Below, in pieces: positions 7,408 to 19,213 of a DNA stretch of 64,000 nucleotides. The notes under the pieces are model-generated. The model ran no database searches and was not told the origin of the DNA. It saw only the letters and a program-made list of their open reading frames with translations. The stretch is taken from the NCBI GenBank assembly GCA_963709645.1, contig CAVPXP010000007.1, forward strand, positions 186,001 to 250,000, given 5' to 3'. The stretch's first letter is position 1. Each line of letters opens with the position of its first letter. The translations under genes were made by a program, and so were the position numbers. This DNA is from DYRB01 sp963709645 (GTDB taxonomy: Bacteria; Pseudomonadota; Gammaproteobacteria; Chromatiales; Chromatiaceae).

Positions 7408-9026
7408 GGTGCACCCGCCAGATCCGGATTCCGATCGAGTGTGGGCGCGGCCGTCAGATCGGTGCGCTCCGGGTCGGCGTGGAAGAGCCCCCGGAAGAGC
7501 GCCTTGCCCCGATCGGAGTCGAACCCCCGAAAGGTATCGGCGAAGGACTCACGGGCGGCCTCCTGGCGCCGCAGCAGGTCGGCCACGAGGGCCCCCATGG
7601 CAAGCAGAGCGGGCATCCCAGCCAGGCCCTCCGCCTGCATGCGGGCCGCCATGTCGCGCAGGTGGTCCGCCTGGATGGACAGATCCTGGAAGGTACCGAG
7701 ATTTTCGAGCAAGATCTTGAGCAGCTTGATGGCCTCGCCAATGGCTTTTCCAGGATAAAGGCTCTGAAAGAATTCCATCAGATAGCGCAGTTTCTTACAG
7801 CTCTTTCGAAGCTCGTGCATGTCCTCCGAGGGGGAGTTGGGGGTGATGGCTCGGCCCTCCTTCCGAACCCGGCGGAACATGCGCCAGATGCGCTGCTCTG
7901 CCAAGTCCTTAATCGGCCGGCCGGCGTTGGCGGGGAGTCCCTCCTCCGGCGTGGGGTCGAAGAGGATCTGCCGCCATTGGCGCACCATTTGGTGCATCGG
8001 CGCCGAGTCCAGGGCCTCGCGAAGGACCCACTGCGCGTCGGCGTAATGTGACAGGAGATAGGCGCGCAGGGGCTCCAGATCGCCACGCATCGACCGCGGC
8101 AGGCGTGCCTGGTAGGCGTCGAAATCCAGCAGGTAGACGTCCAAATCGCGGACGGGTCCCGTCATCTGCTGGAGCCAAGCGAACCGAGCCTTAAAGTCGG
8201 CCTGCACTTGGGGAGGAAAGACCCCTGGAATCTGGGCCAAGGCCGCCCGGGTGCGCCGGGTGGCCACACGGAGGTCGTGGAGAAACTCGCTGTCCAGGTT
8301 CTCGCGCGCGCCTGGGATGTTGGTCTCGATGGTATCGAGCAAGCCCTGCAAGATCTGCCGTGCCGCCATATCGGCGCGCTGGTTTGGGTGGAGGCGATAG
8401 GCCAGCTTGGACGAGTATCCGCCCGGCGGCCGCTCTCCAGCGGCAAGGGCATCGGCCACCAAGGGGCGCGAAGCAAGCTCAAGGCCCAGATCCTCGCCTA
8501 ACCATCTGGCGACCGAGGACGCCTCAGCTTCGTAGCCCTTTAGAGGGATCAGGCGCAGACGCGGGACCAGGCCGCAGCGCCGACCCGGGCCGGACGGGCG
8601 ATAGTCCTCGATAAGCAGACGAACAAGGGTCTTGTCCTCGTCGTCCAACAGCCGCAGCACCTGCGTTTCAACCTCCAACTCAACAACAGGGAGGAGTCGG
8701 CGCACGCCGATGGCGCCCAGGATCAGTTCCTGCACTGGGCCGGGAGGCAGGTCGCAGGCCAGACCGAACGCAGTTGAGACAATCTGCTCCAGGGCCGGCT
8801 CCCCGCCCGAGAGGTTGTGCCAAAGGAGCCGCCGCTGATCGCCCTCGAGACGCTCTTCAATGGCCGCCCCTTGCAGGTAGGCACCCCAATCGAAGCTGTC
8901 CAACATGCGCACGGCAGCTCGGCCAGACGGCTCCTCCACGAGGCGCCACCCGCACCGGATCGGGACCTCGAACATCCGCGACTTGCTCCCAGGCGGAAGC
9001 AAATAGTCCTTTGACCGTTGGTGCAT
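7404..9026 (-). CDS. CYTH-like/CHAD domain protein
   Basis: 540-residue protein. The N-terminal part (about 1-200) resembles a degenerate CYTH/triphosphate-tunnel fold: MLDSFDWGAYLQG, LLWHN and scattered charged strands. The C-terminal half (about 210-520) is a CHAD domain with its conserved histidines and Arg/Lys-rich helices: HDLRVATRRTRAAL near 257 and MHELRKSCKKLRYLMEFF near 412. CHAD domains bind polyphosphate, and CHAD proteins have been shown attached to polyphosphate granules in other bacteria. It is the upstream gene of the coupled pair with the ParA-like ATPase and is divergent from tal. Confidence 0.87.
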   Translation of the reverse strand: MHQRSKDYLLPPGSKSRMFEVPIRCGWRLVEEPSGRAAVRMLDSFDWGAYLQGAAIEERLEGDQRRLLWHNLSGGEPALEQIVSTAFGLACDLPPGPVQELILGAIGVRRLLPVVELEVETQVLRLLDDEDKTLVRLLIEDYRPSGPGRRCGLVPRLRLIPLKGYEAEASSVARWLGEDLGLELASRPLVADALAAGERPPGGYSSKLAYRLHPNQRADMAARQILQGLLDTIETNIPGARENLDSEFLHDLRVATRRTRAALAQIPGVFPPQVQADFKARFAWLQQMTGPVRDLDVYLLDFDAYQARLPRSMRGDLEPLRAYLLSHYADAQWVLREALDSAPMHQMVRQWRQILFDPTPEEGLPANAGRPIKDLAEQRIWRMFRRVRKEGRAITPNSPSEDMHELRKSCKKLRYLMEFFQSLYPGKAIGEAIKLLKILLENLGTFQDLSIQADHLRDMAARMQAEGLAGMPALLAMGALVADLLRRQEAARESFADTFRGFDSDRGKALFRGLFHADPERTDLTAAPTLDRNPDLAGAP

Positions 9027-9180
9027 CGCGTCACCTCAAACTGCCGGGTACGTGGCATTATGAGCCCTCAGTGGGTCGGCTGTCCGGCGCGCGGGCACCA
9101 ACCAACTCCTGTTGGTTCAAACCGCGGCCCTGATCGTCTAAGGTAAACCCCAACTCCAGATCCATCCGAGGTACCAGACG

Positions 9181-10146
9181 ATGACCAAGCTCGATCAGCT
9201 CAAGACCATGACAACGGTAGTCGCCGACACCGGCGACTTCGAGGCCATTGCCCGGTACAAGCCCCAAGACGCCACAACAAATCCCTCACTACTCCTGAAG
9301 GCCGCCCAGATGCCCCAATACCGCCATCTGGTGGAAGACGCGGCGATCTTCGGCAAGACCAAGGGGACGGATACGAAAACCCAGGCGCGTTGGACCATGG
9401 AGCGGCTGGCGGTGAACTTCGGTGCCGAGATCCTCAAGGTGGTCCCGGGGCGGGTGTCCACAGAAATAGACGCTCGCATGTCGTTCGACCCAGACGGGAC
9501 TCTGCGCCGTGCCGAGGAGCTGGTGGATCTCTACGACCAAGCTGGAATCGACTCCGACCGGGTCCTGTTCAAGATCGCTTCGACTTGGGAAGGGATTTCC
9601 ACCGCCGAGCGGCTGGAGCGCCGGGGGATCCACTGCAACTTGACCCTGTTGTTCAGCTTTCCCCAGGCCGTGGCCTGCGCCGACGCCGGGGTAACCCTGA
9701 TCTCCCCCTTCGTGGGCCGCATCCTCGACTGGTACAAGGAGGCCGAGCACGTCTCCGGCTACCCGGCGGACGAGGATCCCGGGGTACGCTCCGTTACGCG
9801 CATCTTCAATTATTACAAGGCCCACGGATACGATACCGTGGTCATGGGGGCGAGCTTCCGTAATGCGGACGAAATCCTGGAGCTGGCGGGGTGCGATTAC
9901 CTGACCATTGCTCCCGCCCTGCTCGCGGAGCTGGCCGCCAGCGACGGTCCTGTCCCACGCAAGCTCGACCCGGACAAGGCCAGGGACATGGTCATCGAGC
10001 GGGTCCTATACGATGAGAAGACCTTTCGATGGGACCTGAACGAGGACGCCATGGCCACAGTCAAGCTCTCCGAGGGCATCCGTCTGTTCACGGCGGACAC
10101 CGTCAAGCTGGAGCGCTTCACCCACGAGATCTGCCAGAACTGCTGA
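9181..10146 (+). CDS. tal: Transaldolase
   Basis: Pentose-phosphate enzyme transferring a dihydroxyacetone unit from sedoheptulose 7-phosphate to glyceraldehyde 3-phosphate. The 321-residue length matches TalB-type enzymes (about 315). Motifs: DATTNPSLLLKA near residue 30, the VSTEIDARMSFD segment near 94, and VLFKIASTWEG near 130 containing the Schiff-base lysine, then NLTLLFSF and ISPFVGRILDW. The ATG at 9181 has a GAGG upstream (about 11 bases). Divergent from the CHAD gene. Confidence 0.96.
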   Translation: MTKLDQLKTMTTVVADTGDFEAIARYKPQDATTNPSLLLKAAQMPQYRHLVEDAAIFGKTKGTDTKTQARWTMERLAVNFGAEILKVVPGRVSTEIDARMSFDPDGTLRRAEELVDLYDQAGIDSDRVLFKIASTWEGISTAERLERRGIHCNLTLLFSFPQAVACADAGVTLISPFVGRILDWYKEAEHVSGYPADEDPGVRSVTRIFNYYKAHGYDTVVMGASFRNADEILELAGCDYLTIAPALLAELAASDGPVPRKLDPDKARDMVIERVLYDEKTFRWDLNEDAMATVKLSEGIRLFTADTVKLERFTHEICQNC

Positions 10147-10251
10147 CCAGGCCAACCGGCTGGGGGATCGGGGCCTGCCCCGGCTCCCTGCCGGGCCCCT
10201 GATCCGGATCCCGCTCGCTCCCCTCCCCTGACCCCTCCGCGGCCCTGACCC

Positions 10252-11046
10252 ATGCACCCCCGCAAGCGCTTCGGCCAGAATTTTCTCCACGACGCCGGCG
10301 TCATCGCCCGCATTCTCGCCGCCATCGCGCCGCGGCCCGAGGACCATCTGGTCGAGATCGGACCGGGGCGCGGGGCCATTACCGCGGGGCTGCTTGCCGC
10401 GACCGGGCACCTGGACGTGGTGGAGATCGACCGTGACCTGATCCGCCCCCTGGCCGAGCGCTTCGCCGCCGTCGGAGGCCTGACAATCCACAACGCAGAC
10501 GCCCTGAATTTCGACCTGTGCGGACTGTGCTCAGCGAATACCGGGCTGCGCGTGGTGGGGAACCTCCCCTACAATGTTTCTACGCCGCTGCTGTTCCATT
10601 TCCTTGAGCAGGCGGAGTGCATCCGGGACATGCATTTCATGTTGCAAAAGGAGGTGGTCGAGCGTATCACCGCGGAGCCCGGCTGCAAGGCTTACGGGCG
10701 GCTTTCCGTGATGCTGCAGACGTTCTGCCGCGCTACGGGCCTGTTCACCATCGGCCCTGGCGCCTTTACCCCAGCCCCCAGGGTCGAGTCCGCCTTTTTG
10801 CGCATCACGCCCTACCGACCGCTGCCCCACCCTATCGCCGATACCAAGACCCTGTCTCGGCTGGTCGGCCAGGCATTCTCCCAACGCCGCAAGACGCTTC
10901 GCAACACCCTGAAGGGGGTTCTGCCCCAAGGACTTCTGGAGGCCCAGGGGATCGACCCGGGGCAGAGGGCAGAGGAGATCCCCGTCGATGCCTACATCCG
11001 CCTCGCCAATGCCGCTTGGAATACTGCGGATCTGCCCAGAGATTGA
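10252..11046 (+). CDS. rsmA: 16S rRNA dimethyladenosine transferase
   Basis: SAM-dependent enzyme that dimethylates two adjacent adenosines near the 3' end of 16S rRNA (KsgA). 264 residues is normal. It starts with the signature RKRFGQNFLHD, followed by the SAM-binding EIGPGRGAITAGLL, the VVEIDRDL acidic loop, and VVGNLPYNVSTPLLFH, the catalytic NLPY motif. The C-terminal RRKTLRNTLKG is also conserved. It sits between tal and lon on the same strand. Confidence 0.96.
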   Translation: MHPRKRFGQNFLHDAGVIARILAAIAPRPEDHLVEIGPGRGAITAGLLAATGHLDVVEIDRDLIRPLAERFAAVGGLTIHNADALNFDLCGLCSANTGLRVVGNLPYNVSTPLLFHFLEQAECIRDMHFMLQKEVVERITAEPGCKAYGRLSVMLQTFCRATGLFTIGPGAFTPAPRVESAFLRITPYRPLPHPIADTKTLSRLVGQAFSQRRKTLRNTLKGVLPQGLLEAQGIDPGQRAEEIPVDAYIRLANAAWNTADLPRD

Positions 11047-11113
11047 CTGCTCATTAGAGGGTTTTTCACGGCTTGCCCGGCATGGGGCAAGGTATGCAAC
11101 CGCCGGAGGGTCG

Positions 11114-13586
<2,473 letters not shown>

Positions 13587-13747
13587 GAGCCTGTCGGACT
13601 TAGGGGGATCGTAGCGAGGAAGTGGGAGAACGAGACCGTTTTGTTCCGGCTTTGAGGTACATAGTGAGCTCTATGTAACGAAAGGCCGGGGTAAAATAGG
13701 CCGCCCTCCCGCTTCCGCAGTAGATTCACCCTGAGTCCGACAGGCTC
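13587..13747. mobile_element. 161-bp MITE-like element with CTAG duplication
   Basis: Non-coding element between the convergent lon and rmlD genes. Its ends are inverted repeats: the left end reads GAGCCTGTCGGACTTAGGG and the right end on the other strand reads GAGCCTGTCGGACTCAGGG, with further imperfect pairing inward (GGAAGTGGGAG / GGAAGCGGGAG) and a central ACATAG/CTATGT hairpin. CTAG flanks both sides (13583-13586 and 13748-13751), as expected for a four-base target duplication of the YTAR type known for some IS5-family elements. There is no transposase. Each CTAG supplies the TAG stop of a neighbouring gene. The parent IS was not identified. Confidence 0.75.
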
Positions 13748-14651
13748 CTAGCGCAGGTCCTCCAGGCACTGGTCTAGGGATACCCGCCAGTCCGGCAGGG
13801 CCAGCCCGAAGGTCTCCCAAAGTTTGGTGTTGTCCAGCACCGAGTACGCCGGACGGCGAGCCGGAGAGCGATACTCGGATGACGGGATCGGCAGCAGCTT
13901 GCAGCCATGGCCGCTCGCATCGAGGATGGCCTTGGCGAAGCCGTACCAGCTTGTTTCCCCCCCGGCGGTCACGTGGTAGAGCCCTGCGACCCGCTCCAGA
14001 TCCACCTCGCGACGCAATACCCGGTGCAGTGCCTGGGCGGTGACCTCGGCGAGCATCCGGCTCCAGGTCGGGGCCCCGACCTGATCGTCCACGACCCGCA
14101 GCTCGTCATTCTCGGCAAAGAGCCGCAGCATGGAGAGCAAGAAGTTCTGGCCCCGTACCCCGTAAACCCAACTCGTGCGGAAGATAACGGCAGGAACCCC
14201 GCTCTCGATCAGGAGCCGTTCCCCGGCAAGCTTGGTGGACCCGTAGACGCTCAGCGGCCCAGGCTCGTCGTCCTCCCGATAAGGCCGACTGGCTTTACCG
14301 GAAAACACGAAGTCTGTCGAATAATGGATCACCGGAACGCCGCGGTCCCGCAACAAGGTACCCAAAACCCGCAGGGCCTCTGCATTGATCTGGTAGGCCA
14401 ATGCGGCATCCGTCTCGGCCCGGTCGACGGCTGTATAGGCGGCAGCGTTTACTACCGCATCAGGGGCCGTCTCCTGAACGACTCGAGTCAGAGACTCGGC
14501 GCTGGCGAGGTCGAGCGCGGGCCCGTACTCGCCCTCCAGCGAGGCGGCGACAACGTCTCCCAGCGGAGCCAGGGCTTCGGCGCAGCTCCCAGCCGACCTG
14601 GCCGTTGGCGCCGATGAGAAGGATACGGGGCAGGCTTGCGGCTGTGGCCAT
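13748..14651 (-). pseudogene. rmlD: dTDP-4-dehydrorhamnose reductase, single frameshift
   Basis: Last enzyme of dTDP-L-rhamnose synthesis. The start at 14651 gives ILLIGANGQVGWELRR, the Rossmann GxxGxxG motif. At about 14576-14577 (two T's on the plus strand) there is one base too many; with it removed the reading continues ALAPLGDVV... DAVVNAAAYTAVDRAE and on through HYSTDFVFSG, the catalytic YGSTKLAGE (Tyr, Lys) and FRTSWVYG to a TAG at 13748. Corrected length is about 300 residues, normal for RmlD. Either a sequencing error or a recent mutation. It is the last gene of the rmlB-A-C-D operon, and its stop lies in the duplicated CTAG of the adjacent MITE. Confidence 0.9.
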
Positions 14652-14652
14652 G

Positions 14653-15222
14653 TCAGTCCTCGCGGTAGAGCGGCAGGCGGTCTGCCGGGATGTCCCGCAG
14701 CAGGGACCCGCGGCGATCCTTGTCGAAGAGGACAGGTTCACCGTCCAGCGGCCACGCAATCCCGATGTCCGGGTCGTCCCAACGCAGGCCGAACTCGGTC
14801 TCTGGGTGGTAAAAATCCGTGCATTTGTAGGTGAACAGGGCATTAGGCCCGGTCACCACATAGCCGTGGGCGAAACCCGGAGGGACCCAGAATTGGCGCC
14901 GGTTCTCCCCCGACAGCGTCACCCCGACCCAGCGCCCGAACCAGGGCGAACCCCGGCGGATGTCTACCGCAACGTCGAAGACCTCCCCGCTCAACACCTG
15001 CACCAGCTTGCCTTGGGGGTATGGCCACTGGACGTGCAACCCACGCAGGATGCCATGGCCCGAGTAGGCTTGATTGTCCTGGACCATCCGTTCCGGGATG
15101 CCCAGACCGGCATAGCGCTCGACATGCCAGGATTCCATGAACCAGCCCCGCGCATCTCCGAATACCTTTGGCTCGACAATCAGGGCCCCGGGAATCTCAG
15201 TCTCGATCACGTTCAGGTTCAA
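14653..15222 (-). CDS. rmlC: dTDP-4-dehydrorhamnose 3,5-epimerase
   Basis: Cupin-fold epimerase, third step of dTDP-L-rhamnose synthesis. 189 residues. Motifs: FGDARGWFMESWH near residue 22, DNQAYSGHGILRGLHVQWP (the catalytic His region) near 49, and WVPPGFAHGYVV near 115. Overlaps rmlA by four bases at its start and ends one base before the rmlD start, so it is tightly coupled within the operon. Confidence 0.96.
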   Translation of the reverse strand: MNLNVIETEIPGALIVEPKVFGDARGWFMESWHVERYAGLGIPERMVQDNQAYSGHGILRGLHVQWPYPQGKLVQVLSGEVFDVAVDIRRGSPWFGRWVGVTLSGENRRQFWVPPGFAHGYVVTGPNALFTYKCTDFYHPETEFGLRWDDPDIGIAWPLDGEPVLFDKDRRGSLLRDIPADRLPLYRED

Positions 15223-16103
15223 GGCTCCATCCCTCGTTCCAGCAGCCCCATGAGGTAGTCCCCGTAGCCGCTCTTGACCAACACCGAGGCGATGGCCCTG
15301 AGCTGGGCCCCATCGATCCAGCGGTTCTGGTAGGCGACCTCCTCCGGGCAGCAGATCTTGAGGCCCTGGCGCTGCTCGATGGTCTGGATGAAGTCGCCGG
15401 CCTGCATCAGGGACTCGTGGGTCCCGGTATCCAGCCAGGCGACGCCCCGACCGATCTTCTCCAGGCGTAGCTGACCTTGGGCCAGATAGAGGTTGTTGAG
15501 GTCGGTGATCTCCAGCTCCCCGCGCGCAGACGGCTGGAGTGCGGCGGCCCGCTCGCAGACTTGGGCGTCGTAGAAGTAGACCCCGGTGACCGCGTAGTTG
15601 GACTTGGGGCGCTTGGGCTTCTCCTCCAGACTAATGACCTTTCCTTTGGCGTCGAACTCTGCTACGCCATAGCGCTCTGGGTCCTTGACCCAGTACCCGA
15701 AGACCGTCGCCCCCTGCACGTTGGCCGAGGCTGCGCGCAGCTGGTGGATAAGCCCATGCCCATAAAAGATGTTGTCTCCCAGGATGAGACAGGATGGATC
15801 ATCGCCGACGAAGTCCCGCCCGATCAGGAAGGCCTGGGCCAACCCCGCCGGCTCCGGCTGAACAGCATAGCGCAGCGTGATGCCCCACTGGGAGCCGTCG
15901 CTGAGCAGATCCCGGAAGGACGCTTGGTCGCGGGGCGTGGTAATGATCAGGATCTCTCGTATCCCCGCCAGCATGAGCGTGGACAGGGGATAGTAGATCA
16001 TCGGTTTGTCGTAGACCGGCAGGAGCTGTTTGCTGATCGTGTGGGTCAGCGGATAGAGTCGGGTCCCGGAACCGCCCGCCAGGATGATGCCCTTTCTGCT
16101 CAT
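15219..16103 (-). CDS. rmlA: Glucose-1-phosphate thymidylyltransferase
   Basis: First committed step of dTDP-rhamnose synthesis: glucose 1-phosphate plus dTTP gives dTDP-glucose. 294 residues. The nucleotidyltransferase signature GIILAGGSGTRLYPLT begins at residue 5, followed by KQLLPVYDKPMIYYPLS, LILGDNIFYG (metal-binding Asp) and VAWLDTGTHESL. Between rmlB (18-base gap) and rmlC (4-base overlap). Confidence 0.97.
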   Translation of the reverse strand: MSRKGIILAGGSGTRLYPLTHTISKQLLPVYDKPMIYYPLSTLMLAGIREILIITTPRDQASFRDLLSDGSQWGITLRYAVQPEPAGLAQAFLIGRDFVGDDPSCLILGDNIFYGHGLIHQLRAASANVQGATVFGYWVKDPERYGVAEFDAKGKVISLEEKPKRPKSNYAVTGVYFYDAQVCERAAALQPSARGELEITDLNNLYLAQGQLRLEKIGRGVAWLDTGTHESLMQAGDFIQTIEQRQGLKICCPEEVAYQNRWIDGAQLRAIASVLVKSGYGDYLMGLLERGMEP

Positions 16104-16121
16104 AGTCGACTACCTGATGGG

Positions 16122-17177
16122 TCAGACGCTGCCGAGGCGCTGACCGAGATAACTGCCGTCAGTGACCCGGGCACTCCAATCGGCGTTGTCCAGGTACCAG
16201 GATAGGGTGCGTTTCAGGCCGCTTTCGAAGGTCTCTTGCGGGGCCCAGCCCAACTCCTGCTGGAGCTTGCTGGCATCGATGGCATAGCGTCTGTCGTGCC
16301 CGGGGCGGTCCTTCACATAGGACTTAAGGTGCGCGTGGGGGCGATGGGGCGACGACGGCACCATCTCGTCCAGCAAGGCACAGAGGGTATCGACCACTTG
16401 GAGATTGGTCCGCTCGCTGTTGCCTCCCACGTTGTAGACCTCCCCCGGGCGACCGGCCTCCAGGACGCGAAGGATGGCCAGGCAGTGGTCCTCCACGAAC
16501 AGCCAGTCGCGAACGTTCCCGCCGTCGCCGTAGATGGGCAAGGGCTCTCCGCGCAGCGCCTTCTGGATCATCAAAGGGATCAGCTTTTCTGGGAACTGGT
16601 AGGGGCCGTAGTTGTTCGAGCAGTTGGTGGTCAGAACCGGTAGACCGTAGGTGTGGTGCCAAGCCCGTACCAGGTGATCCGAGGCCGCCTTGGAGGCGGA
16701 ATAAGGGGAGTTTGGCGCGTAGGCCGTCTCCTCCGTAAACAGCCCTGTGGGGCCCAGGGACCCATAGACTTCGTCGGTGGAGACGTGCAGAAAACGAAAG
16801 GCGTCTTTACGCTCGGCGCTGAGCCCCAACCAGTAGGCCTTTGCACAATCCAGCAGGTTGAAGGTCCCCAGGACATTGGTCTCGATGAAGGCCGCGGGGC
16901 CGTCGATGGACCGGTCCACATGGCTCTCGGCGGCAAAGTTGACCACCGCATCCACCGCATAATCGCGCAGCAGGCGGCTCACCAGGTCGCGGTCGCCGAT
17001 GTCGCCATGAACGAAGACGTGCGCCGGACTGGCCGCCAGGGGTGCCAGGGTGTCGAGGTTGCCCGCGTAGGTCAGCTTGTCCAGGTTGACCACCTGGACC
17101 CCACCCTGGGCCATCAGCAGGTGGACTAAGTTTCCGCCGATGAAGCCGGCCCCGCCAGTGACCAACAGCGTTCGCAT
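16122..17177 (-). CDS. rmlB: dTDP-glucose 4,6-dehydratase
   Basis: NAD-dependent short-chain dehydratase, second step of dTDP-rhamnose synthesis. 351 residues. It shows the NAD-binding LVTGGAGFIGGNLVH at the N-terminus, NFAAESHVDRSI, the catalytic YSASKAASDHLVRAW (YxxxK) and NCSNNYGPYQFPEKLIP. First gene of the rml operon and nine bases downstream of ssb, so read-through from ssb is possible. Confidence 0.97.
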   Translation of the reverse strand: MRTLLVTGGAGFIGGNLVHLLMAQGGVQVVNLDKLTYAGNLDTLAPLAASPAHVFVHGDIGDRDLVSRLLRDYAVDAVVNFAAESHVDRSIDGPAAFIETNVLGTFNLLDCAKAYWLGLSAERKDAFRFLHVSTDEVYGSLGPTGLFTEETAYAPNSPYSASKAASDHLVRAWHHTYGLPVLTTNCSNNYGPYQFPEKLIPLMIQKALRGEPLPIYGDGGNVRDWLFVEDHCLAILRVLEAGRPGEVYNVGGNSERTNLQVVDTLCALLDEMVPSSPHRPHAHLKSYVKDRPGHDRRYAIDASKLQQELGWAPQETFESGLKRTLSWYLDNADWSARVTDGSYLGQRLGSV

Positions 17178-17186
17178 GTTGGCGCC

Positions 17187-17669
17187 CTAGAAAGGGATGT
17201 CGTCGTCGAAAGGCGGCTGCTCCACAGCAGCCTGACCCCCGCCGGGCGCCCCTTGCCGCTGCCCGCCGCCGCTCTGCCGCGGCATACCCCCGCTGTCGCC
17301 GTAGTCCGCCGTACCCCCGCCTGGGCGGCCGTCCAGCATCTGCATGGTGCCGCCGACCCCGACATAGACCTCCGTCGTATATCGGTCGTGCCCGTCCTTG
17401 TCCTGCCACTTTTTGGTGCGTAGTTGCCCTTCAACGTAGATCTTCGACCCCTTATGCAGGTACTGCTTGACGATCTCGGCGAGCTTGCCGAAGAAGACCA
17501 CACGGTGCCACTCGGTGCGCTCCTGCATCTCCCCCGTGTTCTTGTCCTTCCACGCCTCGCTGGTGGCAATGCTGACATTGGCCACCGCCTCGCCGCTTGG
17601 CATGTAGCGCACATCCGGCTCATTGCCGAGGTTACCGATCAGGATGACCTTGTTGACGCCGCGTGACAT
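17187..17669 (-). CDS. ssb: Single-stranded DNA-binding protein
   Basis: Essential replication/repair protein that coats single-stranded DNA. OB-fold in the first 110 residues (MSRGVNKVILIGNLGNEPDVRY; ATSEAWKDKNTGEMQERTEWH), then a Gly/Gln-rich linker and the acidic tip DDDIPF that recruits partner proteins. 160 residues, typical. The order uvrA (divergent) - MFS transporter - ssb is a known arrangement in other gammaproteobacteria such as Pseudomonas. Confidence 0.97.
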   Translation of the reverse strand: MSRGVNKVILIGNLGNEPDVRYMPSGEAVANVSIATSEAWKDKNTGEMQERTEWHRVVFFGKLAEIVKQYLHKGSKIYVEGQLRTKKWQDKDGHDRYTTEVYVGVGGTMQMLDGRPGGGTADYGDSGGMPRQSGGGQRQGAPGGGQAAVEQPPFDDDIPF

Positions 17670-17748
17670 AGCTCCCCTCCCCGTTTCCTACTGTAAGACC
17701 GCGCCCCGAACGCGCGGCCGTGGTTGAACCTGGCCCTGGCGCCCGGCC

Positions 17749-19143
17749 TCAGGCACCGGCGCAAAGGGCCTGCAATCTTGCCGAATCGAGCCGGCGATTG
17801 TCCACCTTGAGGTAGGCGAGCCCCTCCTCGGCTACCACGACCGCCTCCTCGACCCCAGGGATCTCTAACAGCAGGCGTTGCACCGCGTCTGGGTCCTCCC
17901 CGCAGTGGGCGCCGACCCGCACCACTTGGCTGCTCACCTGACGTGGGTTGCGCATGGGCAGCGCAACCAGAAACCAGAGCAGGGCCGCACCGGCACAGAA
18001 GAGCAGGACCGCATCCTGTCCAAACCGCTGGTGGAACCAGCCGCCCAGGAGCCCGCCGAGGAAGGCCCCCCCGAACTGGGATGTCGAGAAGGCACCCATC
18101 GCCGTTCCCTTTGCCCCGGGCGGGGCGACTCGGGAGATGAGCGACGGCAGGCTTGCCTCCAGCAGATTGAAGGCGGTGAAGAACAGAAACAGGAAGACGA
18201 CCAGGGTCGGAAGGGACGTGTGAAAACCACGGAGCCCTAGCAGGGCCAGACCAAGGGCGGCGACGGCCCCAAGCAGGACCGGCCTCATCTGCCCGTGGCG
18301 CTCGGCCCTGATAATGAATGGCACCATCGCCAGCACCGAGAAAAACAGCACCGGCAGATAGACCCACCAGTGGTGCGCCGCAGGCAGTCCCGCTGCCCGG
18401 AGGTCCAGTGGGACGACCAGGAACAGGGCCGTCATGAGCATGTGCAGGATCAGGACTCCGAAATCCAGACGCAACAACTCTGGATGGTGGAGCACCCCGC
18501 GGAACTGGCTGGCCACAGGCTCGGCGTCGCGGTGGATGCTCGAGTGGTCCGGGGTCGGGACCACCGTGGCCAGAATCAGGACCCCGCCCAGGGCCAGGGC
18601 GGCTGTGAACCAGAAGACCCCGGCCAGGCCAAACCAGTGCGCCAGGGCTGGACCCAGCACCATGGCCACGCCGAAGGACAGGCCGATACTGATACCGATG
18701 GTGGCCATGGCCCGGGTGCGGACCTCCTCCCGGGTCAGGTCCGCGGCCAGGGCCATGACCGCCGCCGCGATGGCCCCGCCGCCCTGGATCACGCGCCCGA
18801 CGATGACCCCTTCGATGCTGGTCGAGAGCGCCGCCACCACGCTGCCCAGGGCGAACAACGCCAGCCCACCGAAAATCACCGGCTTGCGCCCGATGCGATC
18901 GGACAACATGCCGAAGGGGATTCCCAGGATCGCCTGGGTCAGGCCATAGGCCCCGATGGCCAGGCCGATGAGCAGCGGTGTGGCCCCGGTCAACCCCTGG
19001 GCCTGGATGGCAAACACCGGCAGGATCAGGAAGAGCCCCAGCATCCGGAAGGCAAAGATGCCCGCCAGGCCGGCGGCTGCGCGCCGTTCCAACCCCGTCA
19101 TTGCCACCCGGACCACCCCAGGCTGCCCGCGATCTCTGCCCAT
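17749..19143 (-). CDS. YajR-type MFS transporter with C-terminal YAM domain
   Basis: About 464 residues with twelve predicted membrane segments. The MFS signature GMLSDRIGRKPVIFGG after segment 2 and the FAFRMLGLFLILPVFA opening closely match E. coli YajR. A C-terminal soluble domain of about 65 residues (from VVRVGAHCGEDP to the end) corresponds to the ferredoxin-like YAM domain of YajR. Substrate unknown; drug or proton-coupled export is only assumed for the family. Start: ATG 19143 has AAGGCAG upstream; ATG 19101 (MTGLERRAAAG) would match YajR's N-terminus equally well. The start is 70 bases from the divergent uvrA start. Confidence 0.88.
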   Translation of the reverse strand: MGRDRGQPGVVRVAMTGLERRAAAGLAGIFAFRMLGLFLILPVFAIQAQGLTGATPLLIGLAIGAYGLTQAILGIPFGMLSDRIGRKPVIFGGLALFALGSVVAALSTSIEGVIVGRVIQGGGAIAAAVMALAADLTREEVRTRAMATIGISIGLSFGVAMVLGPALAHWFGLAGVFWFTAALALGGVLILATVVPTPDHSSIHRDAEPVASQFRGVLHHPELLRLDFGVLILHMLMTALFLVVPLDLRAAGLPAAHHWWVYLPVLFFSVLAMVPFIIRAERHGQMRPVLLGAVAALGLALLGLRGFHTSLPTLVVFLFLFFTAFNLLEASLPSLISRVAPPGAKGTAMGAFSTSQFGGAFLGGLLGGWFHQRFGQDAVLLFCAGAALLWFLVALPMRNPRQVSSQVVRVGAHCGEDPDAVQRLLLEIPGVEEAVVVAEEGLAYLKVDNRRLDSARLQALCAGA

Positions 19144-19213
19144 AAAACTGCCTTTTGCCACACCCGCGAAAGTCGGCAATAGTAGCAGCTTGGCCCAGAC
19201 GCCGGTACGACCC

